Source: Citreimonas sp042096055
GTDB lineage: Bacteria > Pseudomonadota > Alphaproteobacteria > Rhodobacterales > Rhodobacteraceae
Reading direction: 5' to 3'
NCBI RefSeq assembly: GCF_042096055.1
Contig: NZ_JBELMH010000004.1
Coordinates: forward strand, 19,336 to 83,335
DNA: 64,000 bases
The notes under the pieces were generated by a model. It was not told the DNA's origin. It did no database searches and worked only from the letters and a program-made list of their open reading frames with translations. Shown in pieces: positions 51,929-60,079 of this stretch. Each line of letters starts with the position of its first letter. Within the stretch, counting starts at the first letter, position 1. The position numbers were made by a program, and so were the translations under genes.

Positions 51929-52530
51929 GCGATCTGGAACGCTGGGAAACCCGGTTCGGCCGCGAGGATTACCATTTCGGCACCGAGCCCAATGCCTTTC
52001 TTGCCGACCAGGCCGATCGCCTGCCGGCCTCCGGACGGGCTTTGGCCATCGCCGACGGCGAGGGGCGGAACGGCGTCTGGCTGGCGGGGCAGGGGCTCGA
52101 GGTGCTGTCGCAGGATTTCTCGCCCGCCGCGCAGGCCAAGGCGCGGCGGCTGGCCGAGGCGCGCGGCGTCGCGCTTCGGTTTGAACGGTCGGACCTCCGC
52201 GCGCGGGACTGGGAAGATGCGGAATACGACGTGGTCGCCGGCATCTTCTTCCAGTTCCTGACGCCCGAGGAACGCGCGCCCGTCTTCGCCGCGATGAAGC
52301 GTGCGCTGAAGCCCGGCGGGCTGCTGCTGATCGAGGGGTACGGTCCGCGCCAGATGGAATACCGGACCGGCGGGCCGGGCAAGCCCGAGCACCTCTACAC
52401 GCCGGCGCTGCTGCGCGACGCCTTCGGCGACATGGCGCAGTGCGACATCCGCGACCACGACGCGCAGGTCGAGGAGGGCGCAGGCCATTCCGGCCTGTCC
52501 CATCTCGTCGATCTGGTCGCGGTCTGCTAG
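51925..52530 (+). CDS. Class I SAM-dependent methyltransferase (TehB-like)
   Basis: A 201-residue protein: RWETRFGREDYHFGTEPNAFL at the N-terminus, motif I ALAIADGEGRNGVWLAGQG (about 40-58), acidic SQDFSPAAQ, YDVVAGIFFQFLTPEERAPVF and LKPGGLLLIEGYGP. This is the small methyltransferase family close to TehB. The first 20 residues are the usual EWWDxRF-type lead. Translationally coupled to tctA2 and ends 1 nt before the convergent Rieske gene. Substrate unknown. Confidence 0.85.
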   Translation: MSDLERWETRFGREDYHFGTEPNAFLADQADRLPASGRALAIADGEGRNGVWLAGQGLEVLSQDFSPAAQAKARRLAEARGVALRFERSDLRARDWEDAEYDVVAGIFFQFLTPEERAPVFAAMKRALKPGGLLLIEGYGPRQMEYRTGGPGKPEHLYTPALLRDAFGDMAQCDIRDHDAQVEEGAGHSGLSHLVDLVAVC

Positions 52531-52531
52531 G

Positions 52532-52858
52532 TCAGTCAGCCGGCGCCTCGATCACCACGGCGCTGTCGTGGGGCACGACCTTGTAGGTCTTCAGCTTCAC
52601 GATGCAGGGCGGGGCGACGATCTCGCCGTTGCGGATGTCGAACTGGCCGCCGTGGAAATCGCACTCGATCACGTGCCCCTCGAGATAGCCCTCGGACAGC
52701 TCGCCGGGGCCGTGCGTGCACATGTTGTCGGTGACGTAGAACGTGTCCTCGACGCGGTAGACGGCCAGTTCCAGGTCTCCGGTCTCGACCTTCAGCGCCT
52801 CGCCTTCGGCCACGTCGTCCTTCGCGCACAACTCGATCGTGTTTTCCGTGTCGGCCAT
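52532..52858 (-). CDS. Rieske-type [2Fe-2S] ferredoxin
   Basis: A 108-residue single-domain protein with both cluster boxes: CTHG (about 46-49) and CDFHGGQF (about 66-73), giving Cys-X-His-X16-Cys-X2-His. Its size and the EGEALKVETGDLELAVYRVEDTFY start match ferredoxins of Rieske oxygenases. No oxygenase large subunit or reductase lies nearby. It could feed electrons to the molybdenum dehydrogenase or to an oxygenase elsewhere. Operator G is 34 nt upstream, suggesting coregulation with the divergent cupins. Confidence 0.9.
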   Translation of the reverse strand: MADTENTIELCAKDDVAEGEALKVETGDLELAVYRVEDTFYVTDNMCTHGPGELSEGYLEGHVIECDFHGGQFDIRNGEIVAPPCIVKLKTYKVVPHDSAVVIEAPAD

Positions 52859-52891
52859 GTGGTCCCCTTTCGTGCTTTCGAAACCGATAAC

Positions 52892-52916
52892 GGAACACTG
52901 TTCCGTATGCAAGAAA
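52892..52916 (-). promoter_or_regulatory. Triple half-site operator G (IclR type)
   Basis: Minus strand: TTTCT (52916-52912), GGAAC (52904-52900) and GTTCC (52896-52892), spacers 7 and 3. The inner two boxes, including the third half-site, are exact. Faces the Rieske gene, 34 nt away. Confidence 0.65.
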
Positions 52917-53024
52917 CGCCCGTAGATTTTCGTACCCGTTTCGCGGGCGGTCAAGGCCCTGCGGCCCCTGACATGTAGCCTACGGCCTGATTTTCCCAGC
53001 GAAAGTGGCGGCTTCCTGACGCTT

Positions 53025-53049
53025 GTTCCGCATATAGGAATGTTGTTCT
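53025..53049 (+). promoter_or_regulatory. Triple half-site operator F (IclR type)
   Basis: GTTCC (53025), GGAAT (53037) and GTTCT (53045), spacers 7 (GCATATA) and 3. It lies 45 nt before the first single-cupin gene. Confidence 0.75.
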
Positions 53050-53093
53050 TTAATTGGCGACGGCGTAGAGTGAGGCAAAGAAGGAGGAGACGC

Positions 53094-53720
53094 ATGGACA
53101 AGAAGACCGAGCCTGCGACGCAGGACCCGCTCGAGGGCGACGAGACTCCGGCCGAGGGCCAGCCCGCCGGCTACTACCACAGCCAGAAGAACCGCATCTT
53201 CGTCCGCGCTGTGCAGGGCGAATACAACCTGCAGCAGAAACTCGACGAGCTGCGCGCCCAGCCCCGCGTCCGCAAGGCGCGCGAGATCAAGTTCGTCGAC
53301 GGCCCGCAGGCCTACAGCCGCCACTACGTCGAGCCCAAGGACAACATCACGCAGCTGTTCCACATCCACCTCGAGGAATACGGCCCCGGCGGCAAGAGCC
53401 AGAAGCACGGCCACGTCAACGAGGCCGCGTTCTACATCCTCGACGGCGACGGCTACGAGATCCACGACGAGCAGAAGTACGAATGGACCGCCGGCGACGT
53501 GGCCATCGTGCACAACAACTGCGTGCACCAGCACTTCAACGCCTCCGATACCAAGCCCGCGCGCGCGCTGGTGCTCAAGACCAAGCCCATGTTCGTGTTC
53601 ATGAACATGCTGTTCCAGAAGACCGTCGAGCCGCGCGAGACGACCGCCGCACCCGGCGGCGAGGATTTCGAGGTCCGCGAGGAAGAGCACGATCACAACC
53701 ACCCCGAGGAGGGCTATTGA
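53094..53720 (+). CDS. Single-cupin protein 1 of a pair
   Basis: A 208-residue protein. The acidic, low-complexity N-terminus (about 1-25) is followed by one cupin with a full metal site: QKHGHVNEAAFYILDGDGYEIHD (HxH and Glu, about 102-124) and VHNNCVHQHFNA (third His). The Asp/Glu/His-rich tail (EEEHDHNHPEEGY) may bind metal. AAGGAGGAGA precedes the ATG. The stop overlaps the next cupin by 1 nt (TGATG), so the two products are probably subunits of one enzyme. A split extradiol-type dioxygenase is a reasonable guess. Confidence 0.72.
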   Translation: MDKKTEPATQDPLEGDETPAEGQPAGYYHSQKNRIFVRAVQGEYNLQQKLDELRAQPRVRKAREIKFVDGPQAYSRHYVEPKDNITQLFHIHLEEYGPGGKSQKHGHVNEAAFYILDGDGYEIHDEQKYEWTAGDVAIVHNNCVHQHFNASDTKPARALVLKTKPMFVFMNMLFQKTVEPRETTAAPGGEDFEVREEEHDHNHPEEGY

Positions 53721-54322
53721 TGGCGTGGGGCGAAGCGAAGGCCTGGATCGACGGGACCGAGAACAGGCCGCTCTACCAGGGGCTGCTCGACGACGCGGTC
53801 GAGGCGCCCGAGCGCAACGCCAAGCGCAAGAAGATCATCCGCCCGCACGAGATGCCGTGGGAGATGTCGCGCCAAGGCCTGCTCAAGCATCTCATCAACG
53901 AGAACATGAACACCCGGATGGAGACGGTCGACGCCTACATGCAGATCATCCCGCCCGGCTCGAAATCCGGCAAACACCGGCATCTGGCCGAGGAGTGCCT
54001 GTATGTGCTGGAAGGCCACGGCTACGACCTGCACCAGGATTGCGACGTCGAGATCACCGACGAATACTTCTGGAAGCCGCAGGACGAGGTGAAGCGCTTC
54101 GAGTACGAATCCGGCGACGTGATCTACGTGCCGCCGAACACGATCCACCAGCACTTCAACGCCGATCCGGACCGGCCGCTGCGGCTGATCTCGACCACCA
54201 ACCGCATCTTCAAGCAATGCGGGTTGAACGATCTCGAACAGATCGAGGACGCGCCGGAATACGACCCGTCGGTGCAGTTGACGCCCGAACTGATCCGCGA
54301 CTTCCTGCGCGGCACCCGCTAG
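53720..54322 (+). CDS. Single-cupin protein 2 of a pair
   Basis: A 200-residue protein with one cupin: SGKHRHLAEECLYVLEGHGYDLHQD (HxH and Glu, about 86-110) and VPPNTIHQHFNADP. The N-terminal MAWGEAKAWIDGTENRPLYQGL and RPHEMPWEMSRQGLLKHLINENMNTRMETVDAY helices are shared with cupin-type dioxygenase halves. Translationally coupled to the previous gene (TGATG). Together they resemble a bicupin cut in two; the single-chain bicupin at 45.5 kb is only distantly similar. Confidence 0.72.
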   Translation: MAWGEAKAWIDGTENRPLYQGLLDDAVEAPERNAKRKKIIRPHEMPWEMSRQGLLKHLINENMNTRMETVDAYMQIIPPGSKSGKHRHLAEECLYVLEGHGYDLHQDCDVEITDEYFWKPQDEVKRFEYESGDVIYVPPNTIHQHFNADPDRPLRLISTTNRIFKQCGLNDLEQIEDAPEYDPSVQLTPELIRDFLRGTR

Positions 54323-54332
54323 GGGCGGCCGG

Positions 54333-54352
54333 CCCGCGCCGGCCGGCGCGGG
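54333..54352. terminator. Perfect 20-bp palindrome after the cupin pair
   Basis: CCCGCGCCGG joined directly to CCGGCGCGGG. It can fold as an 8-bp stem with a GGCC loop. There is no T tract, so a weak terminator or mRNA-stabilising structure. Confidence 0.5.
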
Positions 54353-54418
54353 TCACCCTTCCGACTTCCCGATGCCCTGCCGCGCCCGCCCGGTCGCGGC
54401 GCCCGACCGGAGTCCGTC

Positions 54419-55393
54419 ATGTTCGGTGCGCTTCTCGCCTTCGCCTCGGCCGCGTTCTTCGGCCTGAACAACGCCACGGTGCGCCGGGGCGTGCTGAAAT
54501 CGACCGTCCTTCAGGGCATGGCGATCACCGTGCCGCTGGGCGTGCCGATCTTCCTCGCCTTTGCCCTGTTCATGGGCGGCTTCGAGGCGATGGCCGCGTG
54601 GCAGGTCGACTCGTGGCTCTGGATGGCGCTGGCGGGCGTAGTGCACTTCGTTATCGGCCGCTACGGCAATTACCGCGCCACGCAGACGCTGGGCGCCACG
54701 CTCTCGACGCCGGTGCAGCAGCTGTCGATCCTGATCTCGCTGGTGCTGGCGTTCATCTTCCTGGGCGAGACGGTCAACACCGTCAACGTGCTGGGCATCG
54801 CGCTGGTGATCGTGGGCCCGATGGTGATGATGCGCCGGCGCAAGGCGACCACCGCCGCCGGCCGCGCCAAGGGGTTCGAGCCGCAATACCTGCCCGGCAC
54901 CCTGTGGGGCATGGTCTGCGCGCTGGGCTACGGCGCGAGCCCGCTGTTCATCGCGCTGGGCATCGGCGACGGCGGGCTGGCCGACAGCGTCGCGGGCGTG
55001 CTGGTGTCCTACGTCGCGGCGGCGCTGGTGGTGGGCCTGCTGGTGCTGCTGGCGGGCGGGCGGGGCTACATGACCGGCCTCGACACGGGATCGCGCGGCT
55101 GGTTCCTCGCTTCGACCGTGTTCGTGGCCTTCTCGCAGCTCTTCCGCTACCTCGCGCTGGCGGTCGCTCCGGTCGCCGTGGTGGTGCCGATCCAGCGCCT
55201 GTCGGTGGTGTTCCGGATGATCTTCAACGCCCTCATCAACCGCGAGCATGAGGTCTTCGATGCCTGGGTGATCGTGTCGATCATCCTCGCGGTCTTCGGC
55301 GCGGTCGCCTTGGCCGGCGATACCGAGATCATGCTGGGCTGGCTGGGCGTTCCGCCCGCGACCATCGCCTGGCTCAGCGCGCCGCTGGTCTGA
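54419..55393 (+). CDS. DMT/EamA-family transporter 2
   Basis: A 324-residue protein with ten helices (LLAFASAAFFGLNNATVRRGVLK; GRYGNYRATQTLGATLSTPVQQLSILISLVLAFIFLGE; APVAVVVPIQRLSVVFRMIFNALINREHEVFDAW). It keeps both EamA repeats. Stands 97 nt behind the cupin pair and may export or import a pathway acid. Relative of the protein at 36.6 kb. Confidence 0.87.
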   Translation: MFGALLAFASAAFFGLNNATVRRGVLKSTVLQGMAITVPLGVPIFLAFALFMGGFEAMAAWQVDSWLWMALAGVVHFVIGRYGNYRATQTLGATLSTPVQQLSILISLVLAFIFLGETVNTVNVLGIALVIVGPMVMMRRRKATTAAGRAKGFEPQYLPGTLWGMVCALGYGASPLFIALGIGDGGLADSVAGVLVSYVAAALVVGLLVLLAGGRGYMTGLDTGSRGWFLASTVFVAFSQLFRYLALAVAPVAVVVPIQRLSVVFRMIFNALINREHEVFDAWVIVSIILAVFGAVALAGDTEIMLGWLGVPPATIAWLSAPLV

Positions 55394-55469
55394 CGCGCGC
55401 GCATCCAGCAAAACGAAAAGCGCCCCCGGATGAGGACGCCTTCATCGATCCTTCAAGGTCGCGGTCGGC

Positions 55470-55861
55470 TCAGCGGCCGCGCTCGTCGAACACCGCTTCC
55501 ATCGCCACGCGGGGCAGGTCGGCGCGCGTCAGGCCCATCTGCTCCAGCTCGGCGTCGGACTTNNNNNNNNNNNNNNNNNNNNNNNNNNNNNNNNNNNNNN
55601 NNNNNNNNNNNNNNNNNNNNNNNNNNNNNNNNNNNNNNNNNNNNNNNNNNNNNNNNNNNNNNCGCGGGGCAGGTCGGCGCGCGTCAGGCCCATCTGCTCC
55701 AGCTCGGCGTCGGACTTTCCGGACAGGTGCGCATGCACCCTGTAGGCGCGGAAGCCCGAGAACAGACCGAAGGGATCGCGCACGAACCGCTTCGGCGCGA
55801 TGGCGTCGACAAGGCCCCGGAAATCCGCGCGGCGCGTGATGTTCGTGGTAACCGTGGTCAT
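55470..55861 (-). CDS. DUF1127 (YjiS-like) small protein, interrupted by an assembly gap
   Basis: After removal of the artificial 155 bp (one 55-bp duplicate plus 100 N), the gene is 237 nt, 78 residues, intact from ATG 55861 to TGA. The C-terminal half carries the DUF1127 motif AHLSGKSDAELEQMGLTRADLPR, followed by VAMEAVFDERGR. The N-terminal half (FRGLVDAIAPKRFVRDPFGLFSGFRAY) is longer than in short DUF1127 proteins. Small RNA-linked proteins of this kind occur in many alphaproteobacteria. Function is unknown; it has no operon partner. Confidence 0.82.
55563..55662. other. Scaffold gap 1 (100 N) with 55-bp flanking duplication
   Basis: The 55 bases before the gap (55508-55562) are identical to the 55 after it (55663-55717). 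This is an unmerged contig overlap, not a biological repeat. Confidence 0.95.
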
Positions 55862-55982
55862 GGCGAAACTCCTCTCATGCTGCGTTGCAACATAAGGGTC
55901 GGGGCCATGTTTTCAACGGTTTCCGCCGCGTCGCATGGCGGCAATGCCGCAGATGCAAAGCTTCTGCCCGGTGATTGGGCGC

Positions 55983-57005
55983 CTACAGCCCCCGGGCGCG
56001 CAGCGCCTTGTCCAGCCGCGGATAGACCCGGCGCGCATTGCCCTCGAACACCTTGGCGCGGTCGGCCTCGGACAGGTCCAGCGCGTCGATATAGCGCTTG
56101 GTGTCGTCGAAGTTGTGCCCGGTCTCGGGGTCGACGCCCTTCACCGCGCCGAACATCTCGGACGCGAACAGGATGTTGTCGACGTCGATCACCTCGAACA
56201 GGCAGTCGATGCCGGCCTGATGGTAGACGCAGGTGTCGAAATAGACGTTGCGCATCACGTGCTCGCGCAGCGGCGGCTTGCCCATCATGTCCGCAAGGCC
56301 CCGGTAGCGGCCCCAGTGGTAGGGCACCGCCCCGCCGCCATGCGGGATGATCAGCCGCAGGTCGGGAAAGTCGGCGAAGAGATCCCCCTGCAGGAACTGC
56401 ATGAACGCCGTAGTGTCGGCGTTGATGTAATGCGCGCCCGTCATGTGGAAGTTGGGGTTGCACGAGCCCGAGACGTGGATCATCGCCGGCACGTCCAACT
56501 CGACCATCTTCTCGAAGAACGGATACCAGGCGCGGTCGGTCAGCGGGACGCCCGTCCACATGCCGCCCGACGGGTCGGGGTTCAGGTTGCACCCGACGAA
56601 GCCCATGTCGACGCAGCGTTCGAGCTCCTCGATCGCGTTGGCGATGGGGGCCTCGGGGTTCTGCGGCAGCTGGCAGACGCCGATGAAGTTCTCGGGGAAG
56701 ATCCGCGTGACGCGGTGGATCATGTCGTTGGACAGGCGCGTCCATTCCTTCGACATCGCCTCGTCGCCGACATGGTGGCCCATGCCGGACGCGCGCGGCG
56801 AAAAGATCGTCATGTCGCCGCCGCGGTCCTTCAGCGCCTTCAGCTGGTTGCCCTCGATGCTCGCGCGGATCTCGTCGTCCGAGATTTCGCCCAGCTCGGG
56901 CTTGGGGTTGGCCTTTGGGTCGTCGAAATGGGCGATCTGGGCCTTGCGGAAGTCCATGAACGCCTTGGGTTCGGTCGTGTAATGGCCGTGGCAATCGATG
57001 ATCAT
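55983..57005 (-). CDS. ligJ: 4-oxalomesaconate hydratase (LigJ-like amidohydrolase)
   Basis: A 340-residue amidohydrolase-superfamily protein. The opening MIIDCHGHYTTEPKAF with its metal-binding HGH, the central MIHVSGSCNPNFHMTGAHYINADT, and IIPHGGGAVPYHWGRYRG follow LigJ of Sphingobium. LigJ hydrates 4-oxalomesaconate to 4-carboxy-4-hydroxy-2-oxoadipate in protocatechuate and gallate meta-cleavage. A Glu/Asp-rich end (FASEMFGAVKGVDPETG) is conserved. It is the last gene of the MDR-COG0523-aldolase-hydratase operon, 2 nt after the aldolase. Next step is the aldolase encoded upstream. Confidence 0.85.
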   Translation of the reverse strand: MIIDCHGHYTTEPKAFMDFRKAQIAHFDDPKANPKPELGEISDDEIRASIEGNQLKALKDRGGDMTIFSPRASGMGHHVGDEAMSKEWTRLSNDMIHRVTRIFPENFIGVCQLPQNPEAPIANAIEELERCVDMGFVGCNLNPDPSGGMWTGVPLTDRAWYPFFEKMVELDVPAMIHVSGSCNPNFHMTGAHYINADTTAFMQFLQGDLFADFPDLRLIIPHGGGAVPYHWGRYRGLADMMGKPPLREHVMRNVYFDTCVYHQAGIDCLFEVIDVDNILFASEMFGAVKGVDPETGHNFDDTKRYIDALDLSEADRAKVFEGNARRVYPRLDKALRARGL

Positions 57006-57007
57006 GG

Positions 57008-57858
57008 TCACTTCCCCTCGTACTCGGCTTGGGTGACGTAGCGCAGACCCTTGGCGGCCAGCTTCTCGCGCATGGTGTTCACGTCGAGGCCCAGCTCGCC
57101 CGCCTGATAGCGGGCGCGCGCGGCGGCCTCCTTGTCCAGCCGCGCCTCGCAAGCCTTGACCACCTCGGCCACGTTGGCGCGCGGCACGACGCAGACGCCG
57201 TCGGTGTCGGCCACGATCGCGTCGCCGGGGTGCACGATGGTCTCGCCGCAGCTGACCGGCACGTTCACGTCGCCCAGCGTTTCCTTGACCGTGCCATGCG
57301 CGCAGATCGAGCGTGACCAGACCGGAAAGCCCAGCTCTTCTAGTTCGTCCACGTCGCGGCAGCCCGCGTCGATGATCAGCCCGCGCACGCCGCGCGNNNN
57401 NNNNNNNNNNNNNNNNNNNNNNNNNNNNNNNNNNNNNNNNNNNNNNNNNNNNNNNNNNNNNNNNNNNNNNNNNNNNNNNNNNNNNNNNNNNNNNNNAGTT
57501 CGTCCACGTCGCGGCAGCCCGCGTCGATGATCAGCCCGCGCACGCCGCGCGTCTTCAGGATGGTGCCGATCAGCTCGCCGAAATAGCCCGAATGCGCCTC
57601 GGCTATGGGGGCGGCGACCAGGATGTCGCCGTCCCGGCACTGCTCGGTCGCGACGTGGATCATCCAGTTGTCGCCCGGCGGCAGCGTGCAGGTGACGGCC
57701 GTGCCGCTGACGGCGGGGCCGCGCCAGATCGGGCGCAGGCGCTGGTGCATCAGGCCGGTGCGGCCCTGCGCCTCGTGCACGGTGGCCACGCCGAACTCGG
57801 CCAGGCGGTCGGTCGCGGCCTTCTCGGCGCGGGTGATGTCGGTGACGACGACGGGCAT
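57008..57858 (-). CDS. ligK: 4-carboxy-4-hydroxy-2-oxoadipate aldolase (LigK/RraA-like), interrupted by an assembly gap
   Basis: Removal of 155 artificial bases gives 696 nt, 231 residues, in frame. The RraA-like fold shows GVATVHEAQGRTGLM, SGTAVTCTLPPGDNWMIHVAT, GYFGELIGTILKTRGVRGLIIDAGCRDVDEL (divalent metal and substrate Arg-Asp) and DGVCVVPR. The length and motifs fit LigK/HMG-CHA aldolases, which split the LigJ product into pyruvate and oxaloacetate. Adjacency to ligJ supports this. The start ATG 57858 has GGAGGACCG upstream, 12 nt after the COG0523 stop. Confidence 0.87.
57397..57496. other. Scaffold gap 2 (100 N) with 55-bp flanking duplication
   Basis: The 55 bases 57342-57396 are identical to 57497-57551. 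Same artefact as gap 1. Confidence 0.95.
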
Positions 57859-57869
57859 GCGGTCCTCCC

Positions 57870-58847
57870 TCAGGTCCCTGTGGCGCGGCAGGCGGAAAAC
57901 CCTTCGCGCAAGCCGGCGCGGTCCAGCGACCGGCCGATGAAGACGATGCGGCTGGCGGGTGGCTCGGTGCCCCAGGGGGCGCCGAAATCGCCTTCGATCA
58001 TCATCTTGACCGCCTGCAGCACGAAGCGGCGCTCCTCCCCCGCGAGGGCCAGGATGCCCTTGGTGCGCAGGATGTCCTCTCCGCGCACCGACAGCAAGCG
58101 CTCGAGCCACGCCTCGACCGCGTCCGCGTCCAGGGCCGCGTCCTCGTGCAGCGTGACGCTCTCGATACCGTCGGCGGCCACGTGGTCGTGGTGGTCGTCG
58201 GCGGACAGGGGGGCGAGGTCGTCCGCCACCCGCGCCAGATCGAAACTGCCGGTGTCCAGCACCGCCGCCGCGTCCACCCGCCCGCGGTCGCAGCGCAGGA
58301 TCGCCGCATGCGGGTTCACCGCCCGCAGCCGCGCCGCGACCGCATCGGCGTCGGCCTCAAAGGCCTTGTTCAGCACCAGCACGCTGGCCAGCGCGACCTG
58401 GTCCACCGCGTCGCGGCTGTCATCCAGCCGCGCGCCGGCATTCACCGCGTCGACCACCGTCACCACCGCGTCCAGCCGGCATTGCGCGCCCAGGTGCTGG
58501 TCGGCGGTGAAGGTCTGGATCACTGGGCTGGGATTGGCCACGCCCGTCGTCTCGATCAGGATGCCGTCAAGGTCCGGCGCGCGCTTCAGCAGGCCGCGCA
58601 GCGTGCGGATCAGGTCGCCCCGCACCACGCAGCACAGGCAGCCCGAGCTCAGCTCGATCAGGTCCTCGTCGCCGGTTTCGATCAGCTCGCCGTCGATCCC
58701 GGCCTCGCCGAACTCGTTCACGATGACAGCGAAGCGCCGCGCCGTGGTCTGCAGCACGTGGTTCAGCAGCGTCGACTTGCCCGCGCCCAGGTACCCGGTC
58801 ACCACCGTGACCGGGATGCGCGTGTCCGAAGGCGCGCCCGCCGCCAA
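57870..58847 (-). CDS. COG0523/CobW-family GTPase, probable metal chaperone
   Basis: A 325-residue protein with Walker A TGYLGAGKSTLLNHVL, the metal-binding ELSSGCLCCVVRGDL (CxCC, about 68-82), and the switch ETTGVANPSPVIQTF. The guanine-specificity NKxD motif is changed to NKAF (LVLNKAFEAD). A His/Asp cluster (ADDHHDHVAADG) sits before the C-terminal domain. Family members deliver Zn, Co or Fe to client enzymes. Location between the Zn-type MDR dehydrogenase and the metal-dependent aldolase/hydratase makes these the likely clients. The start is TTG 58847, 3 nt after the MDR stop. Confidence 0.85.
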   Translation of the reverse strand: MAAGAPSDTRIPVTVVTGYLGAGKSTLLNHVLQTTARRFAVIVNEFGEAGIDGELIETGDEDLIELSSGCLCCVVRGDLIRTLRGLLKRAPDLDGILIETTGVANPSPVIQTFTADQHLGAQCRLDAVVTVVDAVNAGARLDDSRDAVDQVALASVLVLNKAFEADADAVAARLRAVNPHAAILRCDRGRVDAAAVLDTGSFDLARVADDLAPLSADDHHDHVAADGIESVTLHEDAALDADAVEAWLERLLSVRGEDILRTKGILALAGEERRFVLQAVKMMIEGDFGAPWGTEPPASRIVFIGRSLDRAGLREGFSACRATGT

Positions 58848-58850
58848 GGC

Positions 58851-59957
58851 TCAGGCCCAGGGCAGAAGCGAGACGTGGATCACGTCGCCGCTGGCGCCCA
58901 CCGCCTTGATCGCCTCGTGGGTCTCTTCCAGCTTGAAGCGGTGCGTGGTGATCAGGTCCAGCGGGAAGCGGTCCGAGTTCAGCTGCTGCAGCGCCAGCTC
59001 GCACGACTGGTAGTTGTGCCCGCGCGCGGCCTTCACGGTGATGTACTTGTTGGCGATCTTGCCGAAGGGAAAGTTCGGGAACTCGGCCAGCCCCTCGCCC
59101 TGGATCAGTAGCGTGCCGCCCTTGCGCTTGAGCGCCTCGATCCCCAGCAGGGTGGGGATGGTGCCGGCGCCGGCGGTACAATCCAGCGCCACGTCGACGC
59201 CTTCGCCGCCGGTCGCCTCGCGGATGGCCTCCAGCGGATCCTGCTCGTCGACGTTGATCACCACGTCGGCGCCCAGCTTCTTCGCGACCTCCAGCCGCTT
59301 CACGTCCTTGGACGTGCCGGTGACGATGATCAGCGACGCGCCGGCCTGCTTGCAGGCGACCACCTGGCTCAGCCCCTGCTGTCCGGGACCTTGTACCAAT
59401 ACACGCGAATTGTACCCCACGCCGCAATCGAACAGCGCCCATTGTATCCCGTTCGCCATCGGCGTGACCACGCCCGCAAGCTCGGCCGACAGCCCGTCGG
59501 GCACCTTGTGCAGCACGGCGTTCCACGGCAGGTACATGTACTGCGCGAAGCCGCCCCACAGGTGCGGCGCCCGCGTCATCGGCGTGTAGCCGAAGCGTAT
59601 CCCTTGCGGGTTCTTGCGCCAGTCGGTCGCCATGCACAGGCGGTAATCGCCCCGGTGGCAGTGCTCGCAGTTCATGCAGCCGACGTAATGCTCGGCAAAG
59701 ACCAAGTCGCCTTCCCTGAGGCCGCGGCGCTTCTGGAACAGCTTGCCGGCCTTGGCGATTGTACCGATATTCTCGTGCCCCATGATGACCGGGTCGTCGA
59801 TCGGCGGCTTGGAGTAGAACTTCACGTCGGTGCCGCAGATGCCAGCGACCTCGATCTTCAGCAGCGCGCCGTCGTCGGGCACGTCGGGCATGTCGAACTC
59901 GCGGAACTCGGTCTTCTCGGGACCCGTCCGCACGGCGGCAAGCACTGTCTCGGCCAT
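58851..59957 (-). CDS. Zinc-dependent MDR alcohol dehydrogenase
   Basis: A 368-residue medium-chain dehydrogenase. Catalytic zinc: Cys in VAGICGTDVKF and GHE in VIMGHENIGTI. Structural zinc: four Cys in GCMNCEHCHRGDYRLC (about 93-109). Rossmann loop GPGQQGLSQVVACKQ (GxGxxG changed to GxGQQG) and NAD-side IIVTGTSKD. It starts the operon at ATG 59957 with GGAGGA, with operator H 61 nt upstream. Likely oxidises an aromatic or hydroxy-acid intermediate. CHMS dehydrogenase (LigC) is a different family, so this is not a direct match to that step. Confidence 0.88.
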   Translation of the reverse strand: MAETVLAAVRTGPEKTEFREFDMPDVPDDGALLKIEVAGICGTDVKFYSKPPIDDPVIMGHENIGTIAKAGKLFQKRRGLREGDLVFAEHYVGCMNCEHCHRGDYRLCMATDWRKNPQGIRFGYTPMTRAPHLWGGFAQYMYLPWNAVLHKVPDGLSAELAGVVTPMANGIQWALFDCGVGYNSRVLVQGPGQQGLSQVVACKQAGASLIIVTGTSKDVKRLEVAKKLGADVVINVDEQDPLEAIREATGGEGVDVALDCTAGAGTIPTLLGIEALKRKGGTLLIQGEGLAEFPNFPFGKIANKYITVKAARGHNYQSCELALQQLNSDRFPLDLITTHRFKLEETHEAIKAVGASGDVIHVSLLPWA

Positions 59958-60017
59958 GACCGTCTCCTCCCTCGATCGGCGTTGACCCATGGCTAGCAAA
60001 GGGGCAGACTGCAGACA

Positions 60018-60042
60018 AGAACAAAGTTCCACATGAAGGAAC
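60018..60042 (-). promoter_or_regulatory. Triple half-site operator H (IclR type)
   Basis: Minus strand: GTTCC (60042-60038), GGAAC (60030-60026) and GTTCT (60022-60018), spacers 7 (TTCATGT) and 3, a perfect match. It lies in the 122-bp divergent gap, with the third half-site toward the MDR/COG0523/ligK/ligJ operon. It is 38 nt from the plus-strand gene at 60080. Confidence 0.82.
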
Positions 60043-60079
60043 GACGCCAACAACGCCCCGACCCGTCGCCGGAGGATGA

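Noticed and set aside
55508..55717. 55-bp direct repeats as transposon target duplications
   Set aside because: Same length at three places, each flanking a run of exactly 100 N, and gene frames are restored by removal; this is an assembly artefact.
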